From contig CP071065.1 of the NCBI GenBank assembly GCA_017164015.1, positions 124,001 to 188,000 on the forward strand: 64,000 bases of DNA, in the 5' to 3' direction. Positions 36,533 through 46,095 of this stretch are shown one piece after another. The DNA comes from Nostoc sp. UHCC 0702. GTDB lineage: Bacteria; Cyanobacteriota; Cyanobacteriia; Cyanobacteriales; Nostocaceae. Below the pieces are notes generated by a model, which worked only from the letters and a program-made list of their open reading frames with translations, was not told where the DNA came from and did no database searches. Positions within the stretch are counted from its first letter, which is position 1. Every line of letters starts with the position of its first letter. The translations under genes were made by a program, and so were the position numbers.

Positions 36533-38356
36533 ATGCAGCAGCCTTTTTTGGGCGGCATCCGTAGCAAGTTGATCGCCTCATTTCTCATTGTTGCTTTGAT
36601 TCCTTTGCTGTTATTAACATTTATTAACAAACAGACAACTGAAAAAGCACTAACTGACAACGCCCGACAAGCCCTATCTGCGGCGGCTAACGAAACCGCT
36701 AACAGAATAGATGCCTTTATTGATGGAAATTTCAATGCCGTGCGCGTAGAGGCGATTTTACCAGGTATGGCACGCTACCTCAGCCTAACTCCAAAACAGC
36801 GAGATGGCAGCCCCGAAATGCAATTGGCGATAGAAACATTAATTCGTCTCAGTCGCAAAGATATGCTCAATGTTCTCTCCTATGCTTTGCTCGATTTAAA
36901 CGGGAAAAATGTATTGGATACACATACATCGAACATTGGCATAGATGAATCAGTTCAAGATTATTTTAAAAAACCAATGGAAACTGGCTTACCCTTTGTT
37001 TCTGGTATGAAGCGATCGCCCAAAATTCCTGAGCTTGTCACCCTATTTTTTAGCAGTCCGGTTCGCAATGCCAAGGGAGATATATTGGGTGTATTGCGTG
37101 TTTCCTACAATGCTACTGTTGTTCAGCAGTTAGTAACTCGACAAACTGAACGGGCTGGAGCAAAATCCTTTGCTATTCTTTTAGATGAAAATAATATTTA
37201 TCTGGCACATAGTACTGCACCAAAACTACTTTTTAAATCAATTGTGCCTCTGCCTTTGGATGTTATAACTCAACTGCAACGTCAAGGGCGTTTGCCTAAT
37301 TCTCCTGTCAAGGAATTGGCAACTAATGAGCCACAACTTAAACAAGCATTGGATAATAAACAGTCGTATTTAATTGCATCCTTGTCAGCAACAGGGAATC
37401 AGGTTAATCTGATTGCGATCGCTCATTTAAAATATAAACCTTGGTCTGTGTTGTTCGCACAGCCCCTTGCTGTTGCCCTAGCACCTGTAAAAAAGCAAAT
37501 GCGTGACGCAATGTTTCTATTTGCAATTATTGCTCTTGTAGTGACAATCATCGCTTTTGCTATTGGGCAACTGCTAACAAAGCCAATAATTTACCTTACC
37601 AATATAGTGTTCCAGTTTACCGCAGGCAACTTAGATATCCGTGCCCAAATTAACTCAAAAGATGAAATAGGTCAACTGGCAAAATCGTTTAACAACATGG
37701 CACTTCAGTTACAAACATCTTTTGAAACTTTGGAACAACGGGTACAGCAGAGAACAACAGAGTTAGTAATTGCTAAAGAAAAAGCAGAAGATGTAAATCA
37801 GAAACTAGAACAACTGGTAAATCTAGATGGTTTGACTCAGGTGGCTAACCGTCGCTGCTTCGATGAACGACTGCAAGCAGAATGGAAACGCCTTGCACGA
37901 GAACAACAACCCCTGTCACTGATTTTATTGGATGTTGATAAATTCAAATCATACAACGACTACTATGGTCATCTTCGAGGCGATGATTGTCTAATTAGAC
38001 TAGCACAAACAGTGCAAAAGATAGTTGATCGTCCTGCTGATCTCGTGGCGCGTTACGGAGGAGAAGAATTTTCGGTACTCCTTCCCAATACTGACTTAGC
38101 GGGAGCAATCACAGCAGCACAAAATATTCAACAAGCAATTCACGATGGCGCTATTCCCCATGCACAGTCTGATATCAAGGATATCGTCACAGTTAGTTTG
38201 GGTATTACTTCTGTCATACCCACTTACGACATCAAGCCAGATACACTCATTGCTTCAGCCGATAAAGCACTGTACGATGCCAAACAAAAAGGGCGCGATC
38301 GCTATTGTTACTCATTTAATGAGAATATTTACCATCAGTCTTTGTTGGAAATATAG
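36533..38356 (+). CDS. Membrane diguanylate cyclase (dCache-HAMP-GGDEF)
   Basis: A 607-residue enzyme that makes c-di-GMP from two GTP. TM1 is at about residues 15-33 (LIASFLIVALIPLLLLTFI), followed by an extracytoplasmic double-Cache domain (LDLNGKNVLDTHTSNIGI near 120). TM2 is at about 325-347, then HAMP, a coiled coil (about 395-430), and a GGDEF domain starting LVNLDGLTQVANRRCFDERL. The active site is RYGGEEFSVLLPN near 511. The inhibitory I-site RxxD (RPAD) lies five residues before it, so product inhibition is likely. The start is nine bases after the binding-protein stop, indicating one operon. Confidence 0.92.
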   Translation: MQQPFLGGIRSKLIASFLIVALIPLLLLTFINKQTTEKALTDNARQALSAAANETANRIDAFIDGNFNAVRVEAILPGMARYLSLTPKQRDGSPEMQLAIETLIRLSRKDMLNVLSYALLDLNGKNVLDTHTSNIGIDESVQDYFKKPMETGLPFVSGMKRSPKIPELVTLFFSSPVRNAKGDILGVLRVSYNATVVQQLVTRQTERAGAKSFAILLDENNIYLAHSTAPKLLFKSIVPLPLDVITQLQRQGRLPNSPVKELATNEPQLKQALDNKQSYLIASLSATGNQVNLIAIAHLKYKPWSVLFAQPLAVALAPVKKQMRDAMFLFAIIALVVTIIAFAIGQLLTKPIIYLTNIVFQFTAGNLDIRAQINSKDEIGQLAKSFNNMALQLQTSFETLEQRVQQRTTELVIAKEKAEDVNQKLEQLVNLDGLTQVANRRCFDERLQAEWKRLAREQQPLSLILLDVDKFKSYNDYYGHLRGDDCLIRLAQTVQKIVDRPADLVARYGGEEFSVLLPNTDLAGAITAAQNIQQAIHDGAIPHAQSDIKDIVTVSLGITSVIPTYDIKPDTLIASADKALYDAKQKGRDRYCYSFNENIYHQSLLEI

Positions 38357-38477
38357 CCACAGTAGCCTGAAGTTTATAGAATTAATATGCTCACTTCCTC
38401 CCTTTAGCTATATAGTGAACAATCTAATCCCCCTCATCCCCCTCATCCCCCCATCTCCCCCTATTGAAGAAATGATA

Positions 38478-41400
38478 TTAACTACCTGGACATAAGGCGC
38501 GATCGCTTTTTGTTATCCTCTGATTAGTCTGCAAATAATCCTGTAGCCAACTGCAACCGCGCGTGAGTAAATTTTCTAGCTGCAAATCAGCTAACTTCCG
38601 AAAAATTACTGTATCATTGCCACTCCCCGCCGCCAAAATCTGACCATCAGGACTAAAGCTAACACTAGTTAACTCTTCTTTATCACCTTTCAACACAATC
38701 AACAAAGTTCCTTGTTGGTTCCAAAGCCTGATTTTATCATTACTGCTAGCAGCCAAAGTCTTGCCATCAGGACTAAAACTCACCCCGATGAAACTATCGC
38801 TATCCCCCCCAAGAGTTTTGAGTAGGCGACCATCCCGACTCCAAATTTTCACCGTGTTATCAATACTAACTGAGGCAAGAGTTTGACCATCAGGCGACCA
38901 AGCTACACCACTCACCCGGCGGCGATGGCTCTGTAGGGTATATAGTAATTTACCATCTAAATTCCAAATTTTCACGGTGTTGTCGTCACTAGCTGAAGCT
39001 AACAACTTACCGTCATTGCTGAAGCTGACCCAATTAACTGGGCCTTTATGACCTCGTAAGGTGTGTAGCAGTTGACCGTCACGACTCCAAAGCCTCACTG
39101 TTGCATCTTTACTCGCTGAAGCAACGGTTTGACCATCAGGTGCCCAAGCCACACCCAAGACTGTATCATCATGACCTTTTAAGGTGTGCAGCGGTTGACC
39201 GTCGCTACTCCAAAGCTTCACCGTTTTATCTTTACTCGCTGAAGCAATTTCTCGACCATCTGGGCTAAAACTGACACCCCAGACTTGCCCCTCATGCCCT
39301 GTGAAAGTCCGGAGTAGTTTACCGTAACGAGTTAAAATTTTGACAGTATTATCTTGACTGCCTGCTGCTAAGGTGCGGCCATCTGGGCTAAAACTAATGC
39401 TAGTAATCCATTTATTGTTATCAGTTTTAGGGTTTCGTAGCAGCAAATCATCCCAACGCCAGAGTTTGATAGTTTTGTCCCGACTGGTAGAAGCGAGGGT
39501 GCGACCATCAGAGCTAAAACTAACGCTATTTACCCAATTATTATGCCCTTTAAGTGTGCCCAATAGCAGACCATCAGTACCCCAAAGTTTGATTGTCTCG
39601 TCGATGCTGGCTGAAGCAATAGTATGACCATCAGGCGACCAAGCTACACCAGTAACTGCGGCACTATGACCTGACAAAATACTCAGTAAGTTACCTTGCA
39701 AATTCCAGAGTTTGATAGTTTTGTCCAAACTAGCGGTAGCAATCATCTGACCATCAGGCGACCAAACTACAGCCAAAACTGCGTCATTATGTCCCTTCCA
39801 AGTTTTGAGTAGCCGACCGTCTCGACTCCAGAGGCTGGCGGTTTTATCAGCACTCACAGAAGCAATAGTTTGACCATCAGGCGACCAGGCTACGCCTAAC
39901 ACAGCACTATTATTTTCCTTTAAGGTTTTGAGTAATTTACCGTCTCGATTCCAAAGTTTGATGGTGTTGTCGCTACTGGCTGAAGCAATAATTTGACCAT
40001 CGGGGCTGAAACTAACACTATTTACTCCAGCCTGATGACCATTGAAGGTGCGAAGCAATTTACCATCCCGACTCCACAACTTTACTGTTTTGTCCTGGCT
40101 AGCAGAAGCAATCATTTGACCATCGGGGCTGAAACTGAGGCTATTAACCACATCTTTATGCCCTGACAAAGTTGTGAACTCGCTACCATCGGGATACCAG
40201 AGTTTAATTGTGGTGTCTGCACTAGCAGAGGCAATTAAAGAGCGATCGGGGCTGAATACAGCACTATTCACCCCAGACGTATGCCCCTCTAAGCGATTAT
40301 ACTCTCTGGCCCCGGACACTGCCTGATAAAGCGCTGTCTGCACCTGCTCTCTGGTATTATCATCTACCCAGAGTACTTTTTGTAATTTTCTCCCTGCTTT
40401 TAAACCTTCTTTTAAGGCATCGATACCTTTTTGGGAAGCAAACAATGCTTCACTGGATACACTCTGGGTTTTAATTTCGTTATTGACTGCTGTAATAATA
40501 GAGATACTTAATCCTAAGATGGCAAGGATTGAAGCAGTTAAGGCAATTTTCAGTGCGCGATTTAATCGAGTTTCACTCAGTCTTTGTTTTTCTTGACTTT
40601 CTGCTAATTGAGTTGTTAACTCTTTTTCCTTGAGTTCAGCTCGTAATTGCTCAATTTCTAACTGACTCAGTTCTTCGCGCTTACGCAGTTCTCGTAATTC
40701 TGTGATTAAATCTAAACCCCCTTGAGGGAGAGTACCTACTAATTTGACTTGCTGTTTTTTTTGTGTCAGTTCGGTTTTCAATCGCTCAATTTCAGCTTGA
40801 CTTTGATCTACTTTAGAGCGTAGCTGGTTGAGTTGTGCTTGCAAGTTTGATTCTTGTTGTTGTAGGTAGCGAATCAAGTCTACTAAATAATCATGAATCA
40901 GTTGATAGCGTTCGGGTACATCAGGAAATAACACTACTAACCCAGAGCGCACTAAAATATCTAATACTAATTCCAATTTACCAGCATCTTCTAATTCTGC
41001 TAGTTCTGCTGTTAATTCCGCACGAGTTTTAAAAGGGCGTTTGTTGCTTTCATCTGTTAATAAATATAAAACAAGTAGAGCGGCTTGTTCATTTTCTGGG
41101 CCGCAGTCTCTAATCAGTTCTTTAATATAGCGTTCAATGAGTTTGTTTGGTCTATATTGCTGATATTGCTGTAGTGTGGTAATTTGTTCATCTTGGAGTT
41201 GTGCCCCAACTACTTGCAATTCTATAGGACGAACTTCTCCAAATTCTGTGGATAAATCATCGACTAAAGCATCAATTAAGGCAGGTTCTAAGTGAGCCTG
41301 AGAACGTTCTGTTAACTTGTGGATGATGGCTTTGGCATATTCAGGCGAAAAATTATTTAATTGGTAGCGAATATGTTTGTCGAGGATATTGTGATTAATT

Positions 41401-43589
41401 GCCTCTAGTGCTGAGAGATGTTGAAATTCTAATAAACGATGTAAATAATCTTCTCGCAACGAGAGAATCACTTTCACAAAGGATATATTTAAACAGTCAC
41501 TGATAAATCTATCGAATGCTTGCTTTTGATGGCGATCGCTATAACCAAAGAAAAATTCTTCAAACTGGTCAAAAATCAAAACTGTTATTAGATGGTTATT
41601 AGCATTCTCTTTTAATTGTTGCAAAATATCGCCAATGGTTAGGGGTGTATCAGCGTATGGCAAAGCTTCAGGTGCAATGGCTACCTCTGCCTTGATTTGA
41701 GAGATTGCCTCCCTTAAAGATTTGCCTAATGCCTGTACCCAATCGGTATAAACTTGCAAGACCACAGGTACAGCAATTTGATCGCCAACTGCTCTATTTT
41801 GCAACGCTGGTACCAACCCCGCGCTCACAATAGAACTTTTACCCACCCCTGACTGTCCGTGAATTACCGTCAGCTTTTTATCCGCGCGGCTAATTCTGCC
41901 AATTAAATTGTTAATATCTCGTTCTCGACCAGAAGCAGCTATTTCTAAAGCAACACTGCTACTTCCAGATGCCGACATCAAGGCGGGGTTTGTCGCTTGT
42001 CGTTGCGGTTGCAAGCGCCCTGCACCAATGAAAGCGCGGAAACCATACTGTTGCTCGATAGAACGCCGTTTCTGTCTAATAATGTAGGCTTGTAGATATC
42101 TACCTGCCTCAAAATAGAGCGATCGCAAATTCCGCAAAAATCGAATATAACGATGGGCATCATATTGATGGAAACTGTTTTCTAAAGCTGCTGGTAGTTC
42201 CTTACTGGCTTTATCTAAATATTCACGGGCTACATTTTGTTCACCCAAGTTTTGTTGTGCTTTGGCTAAAACTAAATAATAAATCTGCGCTAACAATAAC
42301 GGAAATAAACATTCATGGCTAGCGCTTTGCTTTTGTGCCTCAGCTAATTTTAACAGTGAGACATGTGCCAATATACTTGACTGTAACCATCGCCCTTGTT
42401 CTACAGCTACTTGAGCGAGAAAACCATAGTCACAAGCAAGTTGAATTTGACTGCCATAAGTTTGATGCAACTCTAAAGACTTTTGAGCAACAATTTGCAA
42501 ATCTTCCCACTCTTTTAGATGTTGCAAAACTTCAGCAAGTTGACCAATAAATTCAGCAGCTATATCCCCACGACCAGCCACTTGTAAAACACTCAAGCAT
42601 TGCTGAAAATAAGATTTAGCTGTGTACCAATAGCGGCGGTTTTCTATCTGATTGTGTTCAGCTAGGCGGCAATAACATAGCCCAATATAAAATAGTAAAA
42701 CTCCCTGTCTGAGTAAAGGAGAAGATACCGGAGTCGGAGGAGTCGGAGGAGTTGCACCAGCAAATACTCCCTCATCTCCCTCATCTCCCTCATCTCCCTC
42801 ATCCCCTATTTCTACCAAATGTTGCCAAACCTGTAAGCTTTGCTCAAAATGGCTCAAAGCGATATTGATTCGGTCACTCACATAATTATCCAGACCGAAA
42901 ACAAATTTTAAACTAGCATGTAATCCTGGCTCTAAGGTAATACCACGTTCTTGCAATTCTCTAATGGCAAACTGGAGTTCATCGTTATGTTGCCAGACTT
43001 GTTCGAGAGTCGAATAATTCTTTAAAGTGTGAAGTTCTTGATGTTGTGCAGAATGCTTTGGTAAGATTTTCGCAAACAAAGAGTCAGTTTCTTGTTGCAA
43101 AAATTGCAGCAGTTGGGGAGTAGTCATTTCAAATCTAATTGGTGTAGCTGCCCAACTAGCAAAATCTGGTGCGAAACGTACTATCTTTTGCAATACTTCT
43201 TCATTCACCCACAAAACAAAAGGAAAGGAGTGACCTTTACGAAATTCATCACGAATATGATTAATTGAACTGAGTAAATCCTCAATTGCCTCCACTGCCT
43301 CTAAACCCAAAACCATCAAAGCTGAAGGCGGTTTTTCCCCAGTCACGAGTTGTAAATGAATGTTGAGGTAAAGACTTCTAGCATTGTGGGGCAAAATTAC
43401 TTTTTGCAGATGCTCTGCCGCAGATATTTCTGCGAGTCTTTGCAACATTTCCTCTTGCAAAACCCGATAATTGCAACATACCAAAACCACGGAGAATTGA
43501 TTGCTGGATAGAGAAATTGCCCGCTCCAAACTCCGCAAAGCCCGCTCATTAGCTGCTTTTATATTTGCTTGTGGGTGTCGTTCAACCAT
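38478..43589 (-). CDS. Giant TPR / STAND ATPase / TM / 14-WD40 protein
   Basis: A 1703-residue protein. Order: an N-terminal domain (about 1-160, FVLWVNEEVLQKIVRFAPDF) of the type found before NACHT/STAND ATPases; TPR-like helices (about 210-520); an nSTAND1 ATPase with Walker A VIHGQSGVGKSSIVSAGLVP near residue 578 and Walker B VLIFDQFEEFF near 675; a long coiled coil (about 920-1010); one TM helix (ALTASILAILGLSISIITAV, about 1022-1041); then 14 WD40 repeats (about 1100-1667), enough for two seven-bladed propellers. Ten or more repeats keep the SPDGxxxASxSxDxTxKLW pattern. An Asp/Glu/Gly tandem repeat (EGDEGDEGDEG) lies near residue 262. STAND proteins act as ligand-triggered switches. The 5' end overlaps the small ATPase gene by 31 bases. 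Confidence 0.9.
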   Translation of the reverse strand: MVERHPQANIKAANERALRSLERAISLSSNQFSVVLVCCNYRVLQEEMLQRLAEISAAEHLQKVILPHNARSLYLNIHLQLVTGEKPPSALMVLGLEAVEAIEDLLSSINHIRDEFRKGHSFPFVLWVNEEVLQKIVRFAPDFASWAATPIRFEMTTPQLLQFLQQETDSLFAKILPKHSAQHQELHTLKNYSTLEQVWQHNDELQFAIRELQERGITLEPGLHASLKFVFGLDNYVSDRINIALSHFEQSLQVWQHLVEIGDEGDEGDEGDEGVFAGATPPTPPTPVSSPLLRQGVLLFYIGLCYCRLAEHNQIENRRYWYTAKSYFQQCLSVLQVAGRGDIAAEFIGQLAEVLQHLKEWEDLQIVAQKSLELHQTYGSQIQLACDYGFLAQVAVEQGRWLQSSILAHVSLLKLAEAQKQSASHECLFPLLLAQIYYLVLAKAQQNLGEQNVAREYLDKASKELPAALENSFHQYDAHRYIRFLRNLRSLYFEAGRYLQAYIIRQKRRSIEQQYGFRAFIGAGRLQPQRQATNPALMSASGSSSVALEIAASGRERDINNLIGRISRADKKLTVIHGQSGVGKSSIVSAGLVPALQNRAVGDQIAVPVVLQVYTDWVQALGKSLREAISQIKAEVAIAPEALPYADTPLTIGDILQQLKENANNHLITVLIFDQFEEFFFGYSDRHQKQAFDRFISDCLNISFVKVILSLREDYLHRLLEFQHLSALEAINHNILDKHIRYQLNNFSPEYAKAIIHKLTERSQAHLEPALIDALVDDLSTEFGEVRPIELQVVGAQLQDEQITTLQQYQQYRPNKLIERYIKELIRDCGPENEQAALLVLYLLTDESNKRPFKTRAELTAELAELEDAGKLELVLDILVRSGLVVLFPDVPERYQLIHDYLVDLIRYLQQQESNLQAQLNQLRSKVDQSQAEIERLKTELTQKKQQVKLVGTLPQGGLDLITELRELRKREELSQLEIEQLRAELKEKELTTQLAESQEKQRLSETRLNRALKIALTASILAILGLSISIITAVNNEIKTQSVSSEALFASQKGIDALKEGLKAGRKLQKVLWVDDNTREQVQTALYQAVSGAREYNRLEGHTSGVNSAVFSPDRSLIASASADTTIKLWYPDGSEFTTLSGHKDVVNSLSFSPDGQMIASASQDKTVKLWSRDGKLLRTFNGHQAGVNSVSFSPDGQIIASASSDNTIKLWNRDGKLLKTLKENNSAVLGVAWSPDGQTIASVSADKTASLWSRDGRLLKTWKGHNDAVLAVVWSPDGQMIATASLDKTIKLWNLQGNLLSILSGHSAAVTGVAWSPDGHTIASASIDETIKLWGTDGLLLGTLKGHNNWVNSVSFSSDGRTLASTSRDKTIKLWRWDDLLLRNPKTDNNKWITSISFSPDGRTLAAGSQDNTVKILTRYGKLLRTFTGHEGQVWGVSFSPDGREIASASKDKTVKLWSSDGQPLHTLKGHDDTVLGVAWAPDGQTVASASKDATVRLWSRDGQLLHTLRGHKGPVNWVSFSNDGKLLASASDDNTVKIWNLDGKLLYTLQSHRRRVSGVAWSPDGQTLASVSIDNTVKIWSRDGRLLKTLGGDSDSFIGVSFSPDGKTLAASSNDKIRLWNQQGTLLIVLKGDKEELTSVSFSPDGQILAAGSGNDTVIFRKLADLQLENLLTRGCSWLQDYLQTNQRITKSDRALCPGS
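42727..42818. repeat. In-frame 9-base tandem repeat in the STAND gene
   Basis: Four copies of a CTCCCTCAT unit at about 42768-42806 and two copies of GGAGTCGGA at 42731-42750. They code for (GDE)n and a PTPPTPP-like run between TPR helices. Confidence 0.85.
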
Positions 43590-44896
43590 GATCTAAATTT
43601 TGGTGTTTCTTCTAAAACTGGGTTGACGGCAAACCAAGCCCCCTGGCGATCGCGGTATTCAAACACAAATAAGCTCCGCAACAAGGTATGGTATTCTATA
43701 TCACCTCTGACTCTTTGCTGTTGCACCACCTGAAAAATTAATTCCCATTCTTCAGGGTCAATGGCATTGGCTCGGTAGTCCCGCTGTCTTTGGATGACTA
43801 ATTCTAGACACTCCCGGTCAAATGGCGGGTCTTGTTCCCGCAGACAGTCAAACAGCAACCCTAATAAGTCACGCACATGACCACCACTAATCAGGCACAA
43901 TCGGTCTAGGGTTGCCAAATTATCAAACACTTCTGTAATTAAGCTTAAGCGATCGCTAGGCAAAATGTTGGGAAAAGCTCTAGCTAACACCATTTGTCGC
44001 ATTAATTCCAGCCCTTCGGTAGAAACTTCGCCAGAACGCAAACGCACCGGTATCATCGGTAAAACTTTTGGCGCGACACCGCCCCCCAAGCGATGTTGTA
44101 GTTCGGCGCTATCGTTGGAGAAAGTTAAAGCCAAGGGAATCGTGTAGACTATATGACAATCGAGTTTGCGTAACTGTTCGCCCCGCTCGATAAACAAGTA
44201 TTCTGGTAGCGATCGCCCTGATGGTAAAGGTCGAATTGCTACTCGATCCAAGTTATCAACAATTACCACCAAACTTTTTTTACCCAAGGCTTTGAGTTCA
44301 GTGTTGGCACGTTCTAGCAGTTCAGTATTAATTGACTGTAAAATATTTTGGGTGCGCGGTTCTAAATAATCTCTTAATCTTCGCCGCAATTGTGGACTTT
44401 CTTTGGTCTTGGCGGTAATCTTACCAATACCCACAGACAACTCTGCTTCTACACCTAGTTCGATTGGCGTTTGTAAAAAATCAACCACCTCAGCAAACAA
44501 CTTGGTGAAGTAGCGGGGTTTGAGGCGGATTTTCATCGCTTCTAAGCTTTCGCTGACTTGACCCGCGATCGCCAATAAAATATCAGTCACATCCACATCT
44601 GCCATTTCTAAGACATGGGTAGACTCAAAGTAGACTACATGAAATTTCTGCTCCTCTAACTCGGCTTGCAGTCGTAATAATTCCGTTGATTTTCCACAGC
44701 CGAGATGCCCTGTAAATAGCTGACAGGTTGGTGCATCCGGCGATATCCGAGTAATGGTGCGCTGCAAAGCCTCGATGATTTTGCCACCCCGCACCGCAGC
44801 AAAATCGATATAGTACTGGCGATCGCTAGCATTTCCGATTATTAGAGGTCTGCTCGGATTACAAGCCTGATAAAATCTTGCTAAATCTAGGATCAT
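43559..44896 (-). CDS. P-loop (AAA/STAND-like) ATPase, partner of the WD40 STAND protein
   Basis: A 445-residue soluble ATPase. The N-terminus has YYIDFAAVRGGKIIEALQRT (about 28-47), then Walker A FTGHLGCGKSTELLRLQ (61-77) and Walker B LVVIVDNLDRV near residue 215. Further conserved stretches are QHRLGGGVAPKVLPMIPVR and LISGGHVRDLLGLLFDCLR. I recall close relatives in other filamentous cyanobacteria, next to TPR/STAND genes. The stop codon lies 31 bases inside the following STAND gene, so the two are translated together, this ATPase first. The activity and target are unknown. Confidence 0.82.
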   Translation of the reverse strand: MILDLARFYQACNPSRPLIIGNASDRQYYIDFAAVRGGKIIEALQRTITRISPDAPTCQLFTGHLGCGKSTELLRLQAELEEQKFHVVYFESTHVLEMADVDVTDILLAIAGQVSESLEAMKIRLKPRYFTKLFAEVVDFLQTPIELGVEAELSVGIGKITAKTKESPQLRRRLRDYLEPRTQNILQSINTELLERANTELKALGKKSLVVIVDNLDRVAIRPLPSGRSLPEYLFIERGEQLRKLDCHIVYTIPLALTFSNDSAELQHRLGGGVAPKVLPMIPVRLRSGEVSTEGLELMRQMVLARAFPNILPSDRLSLITEVFDNLATLDRLCLISGGHVRDLLGLLFDCLREQDPPFDRECLELVIQRQRDYRANAIDPEEWELIFQVVQQQRVRGDIEYHTLLRSLFVFEYRDRQGAWFAVNPVLEETPKFRSWLNDTHKQI

Positions 44897-45084
44897 AACT
44901 AATCGAATTCACTCAATAAGGGAAAAGATGGAATCGGCTGAATTCATATATTTGTTTGAGGAAATTTATGCTTTAGTCTAGGTTTATGATCATCAACTTT
45001 CTCACGACTTACGCCCATTTTCATAAATTTTTTGTTGAGGCTGTCAATAGTCAGTACTATGACAATTTGCAAAAATTATTGATA

Positions 45085-45211
45085 TATAGCAATCCGATTT
45101 GATTTCTGAATCACTCGTAGAGGTAAGGGACTGGGGACTGGGGACTGGGGACTAGGAAGAAGGAATAAAGGTGTACTGAGTTTTGTTCAAAAATCAAATA
45201 TGAGTCCTATA
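45085..45211. mobile_element. MITE-like element, family A copy 5
   Basis: 127 bases, ends TATAGCAATCCGATTTGATT and (complement of the right end) TATAGGACTCATATTTGATT. Four GGGACTG-type heptamers lie in the middle. It is an inverted copy of 33355-33481, with one difference (CTAGG here for CTGGG). Confidence 0.85.
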
Positions 45212-45925
45212 GAATAAGTTACTGTTATGAATATTAAAAATATTCAGCAGATAAAAAGGTACTGTTAAGTACAATTTTGCAGTATTATTGACTATCGAGT
45301 TATTTGACGTGCCCAGAATTAAAACCTCAACTACTCATCACGTTCAGTTTTAATTATGGACACAAAAATTAACTCGACTGCAATTAAACTACATACATTA
45401 CTATTCCCTACAAGTGCGATCGCGCAGGCAATCTGGTGGTTGGTCATCTCTAGCAGATATGTGCCACGGCGTCACGCGTGAGTGAGCATTTATGCTGTGG
45501 CTGATTATACCAGTTGCTATAGGGATCTGATGTTGAAAAATTGGTACTATATTACAGGCATTGTGTAGATAAACAGGCAATGCCATCAGGCCAATCCAAA
45601 TTGTCCTACTCATACAAACCTCAGCGAACAATTCGCGATCGCGCTATATTATAGACGCAACCTTGATGAACTAAAGTTTAAAAACTGAGCATTGTATGTT
45701 GATATTGCGTCAATTTACTCAATGCTACTACTCACAAAAGACGTGAGTTATCAAATATCAGTTCCAGCGTTTTGTCGGGATAGGCATAGCCTACAATAGA
45801 GCCTCCCACTAACTTATGCAGATGCAACCCCAAAAATCAGGACAAAAATCTCCCAGCAGCTAAAAACCTATGAGCAGGGGAGCAGGGGAGCAGGGGTGAA
45901 AGAATTTGTATCAGTGATTAAGTCA

Positions 45926-45999
45926 AATGACAACTGACAACTGACAACACTTCGGGTGAGCTTCAGTGCATCGCTGACAACTGACAACTGACAACTAAC
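45926..45999. repeat. TGACAAC heptamer clusters
   Basis: Two clusters of TGACAAC (three copies on the left, four on the right) flank a 30-base CACTTCGGG...CATCGC motif that also occurs near 35170 and 51130. Confidence 0.8.
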
Positions 46000-46095
46000 C
46001 AACACCCCTAATTTTACGTTTCAGTGGATAAGTTGTATCTTGCTAGCTGCTTCCCCAGATAAAATAGTTAACAAATGTTGCCTACTAGCTGACTC

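Larger units (their letters stand above)
44897..46095. other. Long repeat-rich spacer between the STAND unit and tatC
   Basis: About 1.2 kb. It contains the family A element (45085-45211), the GAGCAGGG octamer array near 45872-45897 and TGACAAC heptamers at 45927-45998 broken by a CTTCGGGTGAGCTTCAGTGC motif. The short minus frame at 45401-45631 has no family resemblance. The promoters of the STAND unit and of tatC must lie here. Confidence 0.55.

Noticed and set aside
36520..36735. Minus-strand ORF across the start of the diguanylate cyclase
   Set aside because: It is a shadow of the coding strand and lies entirely over a well-supported gene.
45401..45631. 76-codon minus-strand ORF
   Set aside because: No recognised family and an atypical composition; it lies in a repeat-rich spacer.
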